8,864 nucleotides of DNA from Segetimicrobium sp035279545 (GTDB lineage: Bacteria; Sysuimicrobiota; Sysuimicrobiia; Sysuimicrobiales; Segetimicrobiaceae): positions 1 to 8,864 of the forward strand of contig DATEHM010000123.1 in assembly GCA_035279545.1 (NCBI GenBank), in the 5' to 3' direction. Shown in pieces: positions 5,292-8,864 of this stretch. Every line of letters begins with the position of its first letter. The first letter of the stretch is position 1. The translations under genes were made by a program, and so were the position numbers. Below the pieces are notes generated by a model, which was given only the letters and a program-made list of their open reading frames with translations, had not been told where the DNA came from and did no database searches.

Positions 5292-5701
5292 GCCGCGAGT
5301 CGGGCTTCAGCCTGATCGAGGTGCTGGTCGCCACCTTGATTCTCGGGCTGTCGATCGTCCCGTTGATGCAGCTCTTCCCCGGACTCGTGAACACCGCCCA
5401 GGACGACGAGATCACGATGCAGCTCGGCACCGTGGCCGCCAGGCAGATGGAGGCGGTCACGACCAGCCTCCATGCCAACATCACGAGCCTGGGCTTCGGG
5501 GCGACGTCCGCCGTCTGCGCCGATTTCCCGCAGTGCCTGGTGCAAACGACGATCACGAGCGAGGCCTCGAGCGCCACGCCGGGGGTCGGGCAGTTGGTCG
5601 ACGTCCAGGTCGTCGCCTGCGCCGATGCAAACGGCAACAACACCTGCGACGCCGGCGAACGCCAAGTGGAGTACGATGCCAAGATTACCTCGCGGCCGTA
5701 G
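5288..5701 (+). CDS. pilV: PilV-like minor pilin with EF-hand-like loop
   Basis: This is a 137-residue prepilin with a very short leader, MSRESG, then FSLIEVLVATLILGLSIVPL, a class III signal with Glu at mature position 5. The 'GFSLIEVLVA' form followed by Q-and-A-rich helix (RQMEAVTTS) is typical of PilV minor pilins that join the FimU/PilW/PilX tip complex. Two cysteine pairs are visible: Cys77/Cys83 and Cys111/Cys120. Residues 113-124, DANGNNTCDAGE, fit a 12-residue EF-hand-like calcium loop. GTG 5288 overlaps the previous stop codon (GTGA), so translation is coupled. The last 26 bases overlap the start of the next gene. Confidence 0.78.
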   Translation: MSRESGFSLIEVLVATLILGLSIVPLMQLFPGLVNTAQDDEITMQLGTVAARQMEAVTTSLHANITSLGFGATSAVCADFPQCLVQTTITSEASSATPGVGQLVDVQVVACADANGNNTCDAGERQVEYDAKITSRP

Positions 5702-7166
5702 CCTCCCCCGAGATGCCGGCGCCACCCTCGCCGAGCTGCTCGTGGTGGTGATGCTCCTGGCGTTGATCGTGGGGGCCCTCTACCCGCTGCTCTGGAGCGG
5801 CCAGCAGGCCCAGGGCTACGCCGGCCACCGCCAGGCGCTGATCCAGAGCGGTCGCGTTGCCCTCGACAAGCTCCTGCGGGAGCTGCGCGCGGCGGAGTCC
5901 TTCCGCACGCTAGCCCCCGGGGATATCAGCTTCACCCTGGAATGGGGCGATGGCTCGGATGCCGCGCCGACGGTGGAGTACGCGCTCAATGGGGCGACGC
6001 ACAACCTGGAGTACCGGTGGCGCGCCGACTACGATTACCGTGCCCCCATCACCGTCCACGCGTCGACCGCGGTGCCCTCCGGGTACGCCGTCGCGCTCAC
6101 ATTCAACCACGCCGCCCTGGTCCTGGCCGGGAAGAGCTTGGCCGGCGGAAACGACGTCCGGGTGCGGTACTGGAACGGCAGCGCGATGGTCGAATTGGAC
6201 CGCGTGGTCGATCCCACCTCGGGCTGGAACAGCCCCACGACGACGATCTGGTTTGCCCTGCAGGCCCCGATCGGCACCGGCCGGCAGGACGGCAACTACT
6301 ATCTCTACTACGGGAACCTCGCCGATGCGAACCCGCCGGCCAACGGCGCGAACGTCTTCCTCGATTACCAGGATGGCACCACGCTCGACGGATGGACCCG
6401 GCGGGACGCCCATCCCGGGGCGTATTCCGCATCCGCCGCCAACGGATTCATCTTTCAGACGGCGTCCGGGACCGGGTTTCGAGAACTCACCAAGAACGTC
6501 CCCCACGGCGATGTGGAGATCTTCTGGGGGTTTTCCAGCGCGGTCACCGATGCTCGCGACGGTCACGACGCCGGGATGAGCGCCCGCCTTGCCGACGATG
6601 GGCACGGGTACCGCCTGACCGTGGGCGATCAGAACAACACCACCCTTCGCATCAACTACAGGCGTGGCTGGGGCGGTGCCGGAGGGGCCATCGGGAGTGT
6701 CCCCGCACCGCTCGTCCCCGGCGCGCGCTATTTCGGGCGATTCTATCTGGTCGGCTCGACCCTGCAAGCGAAGTTTTGGCCGGCGGGGACCCCCGAGCCG
6801 GCGGCGTGGGGTCTCAGCGTGAGTGATGGCCGCCGCGCCAGCGGCAATCACTACGGCCTGGTGGATGGAAACAAGGCGCCGCAGAACCACACGCACTCGA
6901 CGCTGACCATCCGGCCCCGGGTCGCGGTCGACCCAACCACGACGCTCGGCGCGGAAAGCTCGGGCGCCCGCCCCGACGCCCTGGTCCCGCTGGCGGGACC
7001 CTTCCGGTCCCTCGCGCTGGCGTGCTTCGATGCGACGGACGCGTCCATCCCGTGTGCCCCGACGGCGCCGGTGCGGACCGTTCAGGCAACGCTTGTCGTG
7101 ATGGATCCGACGGGCCAGGTGCCCGATCTCACGCTGACCGGCCAGGCGTTTCGCCAGAGCCCATGA
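5676..7166 (+). CDS. pilW: PilW-like minor pilin with inserted DUF2341 and concanavalin-like domains
   Basis: This is a 496-residue prepilin, well above the roughly 200-350 residues usual for PilW. The leader ends at Gly15, followed by ATLAELLVVVMLLALIVGAL with Glu20 at mature position 5. Residues 45-115 follow the PilW pattern: a helix with Q-and-R residues, LLRELRAAESF, then strands ending VEYALNGATHNLEYRW. At about 118-232 the sequence becomes DUF2341-like, with YRAPITV at the start and NYYLYYGN at 207-214. Residues about 232-415 look like a concanavalin/LamG-type beta-sandwich (GYRLTVG, RFYLVGSTLQAKFW). From about 433 the pilin character returns: PLAGPFRSLALACFD, then VRTVQATLVV and the end. 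ATG 5676 is preceded by GTGGAG at 5665-5670 and lies inside pilV. The next gene starts in an ATGA overlap. An adhesive or glycan-binding role at the pilus tip is inference. Confidence 0.78.
   Translation: MPRLPRGRSLPRDAGATLAELLVVVMLLALIVGALYPLLWSGQQAQGYAGHRQALIQSGRVALDKLLRELRAAESFRTLAPGDISFTLEWGDGSDAAPTVEYALNGATHNLEYRWRADYDYRAPITVHASTAVPSGYAVALTFNHAALVLAGKSLAGGNDVRVRYWNGSAMVELDRVVDPTSGWNSPTTTIWFALQAPIGTGRQDGNYYLYYGNLADANPPANGANVFLDYQDGTTLDGWTRRDAHPGAYSASAANGFIFQTASGTGFRELTKNVPHGDVEIFWGFSSAVTDARDGHDAGMSARLADDGHGYRLTVGDQNNTTLRINYRRGWGGAGGAIGSVPAPLVPGARYFGRFYLVGSTLQAKFWPAGTPEPAAWGLSVSDGRRASGNHYGLVDGNKAPQNHTHSTLTIRPRVAVDPTTTLGAESSGARPDALVPLAGPFRSLALACFDATDASIPCAPTAPVRTVQATLVVMDPTGQVPDLTLTGQAFRQSP
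6027..6971 (+). other. Inserted adhesin-like module within the PilW-like pilin (DUF2341 plus concanavalin-like fold)
   Basis: Codons 118-432 of the PilW-like gene encode a block that standard PilW proteins do not have. The first part fits DUF2341, a family of surface and secreted proteins: an opening YRAPITVHAS strand, GNDVRVRYWNGSAMVEL, a VWV-like TIWFALQAPI and the closing YYLYYGN. The second part has alternating beta-strand patterns and aromatic/His residues like LamG or concanavalin-type sandwiches that follow DUF2341 in other proteins. The reading frame is continuous through both junctions and base composition does not change visibly, so this is not an assembly join. Domain edges are estimated to about ten residues. 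Confidence 0.7.
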
Positions 7167-7690
7167 CCCTCCCCGCCGCTCCCGCCTCCCGCCTGTCCGC
7201 GTGGGCCGCTTCGGCCGGGCGGGAAGACGGGCTCGCCCTCCCTCTGGCGATGGTCGTGGTGCTCATCCTGTCCGCCTTGATGCTGGGCCTTGCGCAAACG
7301 ACGCTCTCCGAAATCAACACCGCGCTCCCCACGGACCGAGACGTGCGGGCCAACTATCTGGCGCAGGCCGCGCTCGAGGATCAGCTCTACCGGCTCAAGG
7401 CGAACAAGGACGCCGGGGCCGTTCCCCCAACGAACTATCCGGTCACCGCCGGGCAGGAGACCTGGTACAGAACCACCCTGACCTGCCTCCTCAACTGCGC
7501 CGTGAACTTCGAGAGCCGGCGCTGGCAGATCGTGGCGACCGGGGAGATCCATCCGCCGGGATCCGCGACCGTCCTCCAGGACCGCTCGATCCGCGCCCTG
7601 GTGGAGATCCATTACGGCGGAAGCGGCGGGTCGCTGTACCAGTTCCCAACGCGGGTATTGGTCCTCCGGTGGGAAGAGGTCTACCCTTAG
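7163..7690 (+). CDS. pilX: PilX-like minor pilin / pilus assembly protein
   Basis: This is a 175-residue protein. A 22-residue polar N-terminus ends at Gly23, followed by the hydrophobic segment LALPLAMVVVLILSALMLGLA (24-44). This is the form of PilX N-terminal domains, which read 'G.ALp.alvvL..l..lglaa' and, like GspK, often lack Glu at mature position 5; here that position is Leu. Residues 60-80 (DVRANYLAQAALEDQLYRL) match the helix following the membrane part in PilX. Cys108 and Cys112 are close together and the C-terminus is strand-rich. ATG 7163 overlaps the previous TGA (ATGA), indicating translational coupling. PilX normally works with PilV, PilW and FimT/FimU homologues, all present just upstream. 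It is the last gene of the operon; a PilY1 gene does not follow. Confidence 0.75.
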   Translation: MTLPAAPASRLSAWAASAGREDGLALPLAMVVVLILSALMLGLAQTTLSEINTALPTDRDVRANYLAQAALEDQLYRLKANKDAGAVPPTNYPVTAGQETWYRTTLTCLLNCAVNFESRRWQIVATGEIHPPGSATVLQDRSIRALVEIHYGGSGGSLYQFPTRVLVLRWEEVYP

Positions 7691-7741
7691 GGGCTCCGTC
7701 CCGACTCTGCCGCCACGTGCGCGCGAGCGCTGGATACGGGG
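7691..7741. other. Short convergent intergenic gap
   Basis: These 51 bases separate the pilX stop from the stop of the minus-strand nuclease gene. A bidirectional terminator would be expected, but I find no clear stem with a T-run on either strand, only a weak GCGC-rich stretch near 7720-7730. Termination may be Rho-dependent. Confidence 0.4.
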
Positions 7742-8864
7742 TTAGGCCTCCTGGCGGGCGGGGTGGACGGCCAGCCTGACGATCTTGCGCCGGAGGAGCT
7801 CCACGACGTTCGGAAGCGCGGCCGCGCCGTACCCCCCGCTCTCGATCGTGGCGTCCAGGGCCTCCTCGGCCGCAGCGAGGGCTCCCGCTCGATCTCCGGC
7901 GCGCTCTCGGGCCCGGGTCACCTCGAGCAGGAGGTGCGCCCGGTAGCGGTCCCGCGGCCCCCAGATGAGGCGTTCCTGCTCCAACCGCTCGCGAACCCGG
8001 TCGATCTCCCCGAGCAGGCGGTACTGTTGAACGCACCGCCGGAGGATCCGCCACCGGTCGCGCGCGTCCGGATGGGATCGCAGCGCCCGCTCGAAACAGG
8101 ACGCCGCTTGCCGATGCTCTCCCCGGCGCCCCAGGAGCACCCCCGTTCCCTCCCAGTCGATCGGCCCCCGGGCTCCTACGGGATCGCGCAGGACCTGCGC
8201 CACCGCCGCGTGGAGGCCGATCAGCGCGAGGAGGTCCGTGCGGTTGTGTGCCAGGATCGGCTCGAGCGCGCCGCGGTCGGCGGTGCGGAGGTAGTGAACG
8301 TACAGGCTTGGGATCTCATACCCCGGGATATCGCCTGCTCGGGGCGCTCCCAGAATTTCGGTCTCAAGCGCGCCGAGGCGGTGCGTCCCCAGGACCCGGT
8401 GCCACAACCGTCGGGCGGAGTGGATGAGGTCGGTGTGGACGTCCACGGCCACCCCGCGGAGGCGGTTGAGGATGAACCGGGCTTCGAGCATCGGCCAGTC
8501 GAACCGCTGGCCGTTGAAGGTGACGAGGTGTCGGGTGCGGGCGAGGCGTTCCCGCAGCCCGGCGAGGAAAGCGCCCTCGGCGCTCAGTCGGCGCAGGAGG
8601 ATCTGCTCGACCACGAGCGAGGTACCCTGGAGCGAGGCCAGCCCGACCAGGAACACGTAGGTGCCCGTTCCGCCGGCGAGGCCGGTTGTTTCCGTATCCA
8701 GCCAGAGGGTCTGCGCGGGGTCGCAGGCGTCGTGCGCGCCGATGGCGCCCAGGTATTCCCCGAGGGCACCGGTCCCGTGGCGGTGGGCGAGCGAAAACCG
8801 CGCCCGGATGACTTCGACCCCTTCCCCCCCACCCGGAGGCGGCGGAACCGAGGCCCGCGTCGCC
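7742..8864 (-). CDS. YprB-like DEDD-type exonuclease with TPR-like C-terminus (5' partial)
   Basis: The minus-strand frame is open from the window edge to a TAA at 7742-7744, giving 373 visible residues without the true N-terminus. At 8678-8698 it encodes DTETTGL, the exonuclease I motif of DEDD 3'-5' exonucleases, preceded by LWL and followed by GGTGTYVFLVGLA as in YprB RNase H-like domains. The second motif is LVTFNGQRFDWPMLEARF, and the third HNRTDLLAL, supplying the last His and Asp. The C-terminal 130 residues, with EHRQAASCFERALRSHP and RAGDRAGALAAAEEALDA, read as TPR-like helical repeats. Family members are putative nucleases of nucleic-acid maintenance, often beside a DEAD/DEAH helicase in other genomes. 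Any such gene here would lie beyond the window. It converges on the pilus operon with a 51-bp gap. A GTG at 8656 lies after the first catalytic motif and cannot be the start. Confidence 0.83.
   Translation of the reverse strand, partial: ATRASVPPPPGGGEGVEVIRARFSLAHRHGTGALGEYLGAIGAHDACDPAQTLWLDTETTGLAGGTGTYVFLVGLASLQGTSLVVEQILLRRLSAEGAFLAGLRERLARTRHLVTFNGQRFDWPMLEARFILNRLRGVAVDVHTDLIHSARRLWHRVLGTHRLGALETEILGAPRAGDIPGYEIPSLYVHYLRTADRGALEPILAHNRTDLLALIGLHAAVAQVLRDPVGARGPIDWEGTGVLLGRRGEHRQAASCFERALRSHPDARDRWRILRRCVQQYRLLGEIDRVRERLEQERLIWGPRDRYRAHLLLEVTRARERAGDRAGALAAAEEALDATIESGGYGAAALPNVVELLRRKIVRLAVHPARQEA

Noticed and set aside
5910..6896. Minus-strand open frame of 328 codons inside the PilW-like gene
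   Set aside because: The plus-strand frame has a continuous, domain-like protein with a proper signal and coupled neighbours. The minus frame shows only repetitive Gly/Val/Arg-rich sequence.
5676..7166. PilW-like gene as an assembly chimera of a pilin and an unrelated surface protein
   Set aside because: The frame is uninterrupted, pilin-like sequence occurs on both sides of the insertion, and both ends overlap neighbouring pilus genes in normal operon fashion.

Overview
The window is GC-rich bacterial DNA (roughly two thirds G+C by eye). It is dominated by one plus-strand type IV pilus (T4P) locus. The tail of a glycoside hydrolase family 3 gene lies on the left, and a convergent YprB-like exonuclease gene, cut by the window end, lies on the right. 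A two-domain GH3 enzyme, a YprB-type nuclease and a T4P set with FimT/PilV/PilW/PilX-like minor pilins suggest a free-living, high-GC, possibly poorly cultured lineage. The phylum cannot be fixed from the sequence alone. I see no tRNA, rRNA, CRISPR array, transposase, integrase or phage gene.

Layout. 1-525: C-terminal domain of a GH3 enzyme (beta-N-acetylhexosaminidase type). 526-862: a 337-bp non-coding leader with a candidate promoter, a long-range inverted repeat and a 16-codon leader ORF whose stop overlaps an ATG of the next gene. 863-2755: PilB, the extension ATPase, with a winged-helix-like N-terminus and a two-repeat MshEN (c-di-GMP-binding type) module. 2758-3960: PilC, the inner-membrane platform protein. 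4011-4361 and 4407-4757: two nearly identical 116-residue major pilins, each with its own strong ribosome binding site. 4770-5291: a FimT/GspH-like pseudopilin with an unclear start. 5288-5701: a PilV-like minor pilin. 5676-7166: a PilW-like minor pilin enlarged to 496 residues. 7163-7690: a PilX-like minor pilin. 7742-8864 (minus strand): YprB-like DEDD exonuclease with a TPR-like C-terminus.

How the genes work together. PilB would power pilus extension through PilC. The twin pilins would form the fibre. The four overlapping minor-pilin genes would make the initiation or tip complex. The locus has no PilT, PilD, PilM-N-O-P-Q or PilY1; these must lie elsewhere if present.

The most striking feature is the PilW-like protein. 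Its pilin fold appears to be split by about 315 residues that read as a DUF2341 domain followed by a concanavalin-like beta-sandwich, which suggests an adhesin or lectin built into a minor pilin. Other points of interest are the winged-helix-like N-terminus of PilB, a non-canonical first MshEN repeat, an EF-hand-like loop between two cysteines in the PilV-like protein, mosaic divergence of the twin pilins, and short upstream ORFs before both pilB and the fimT-like gene.
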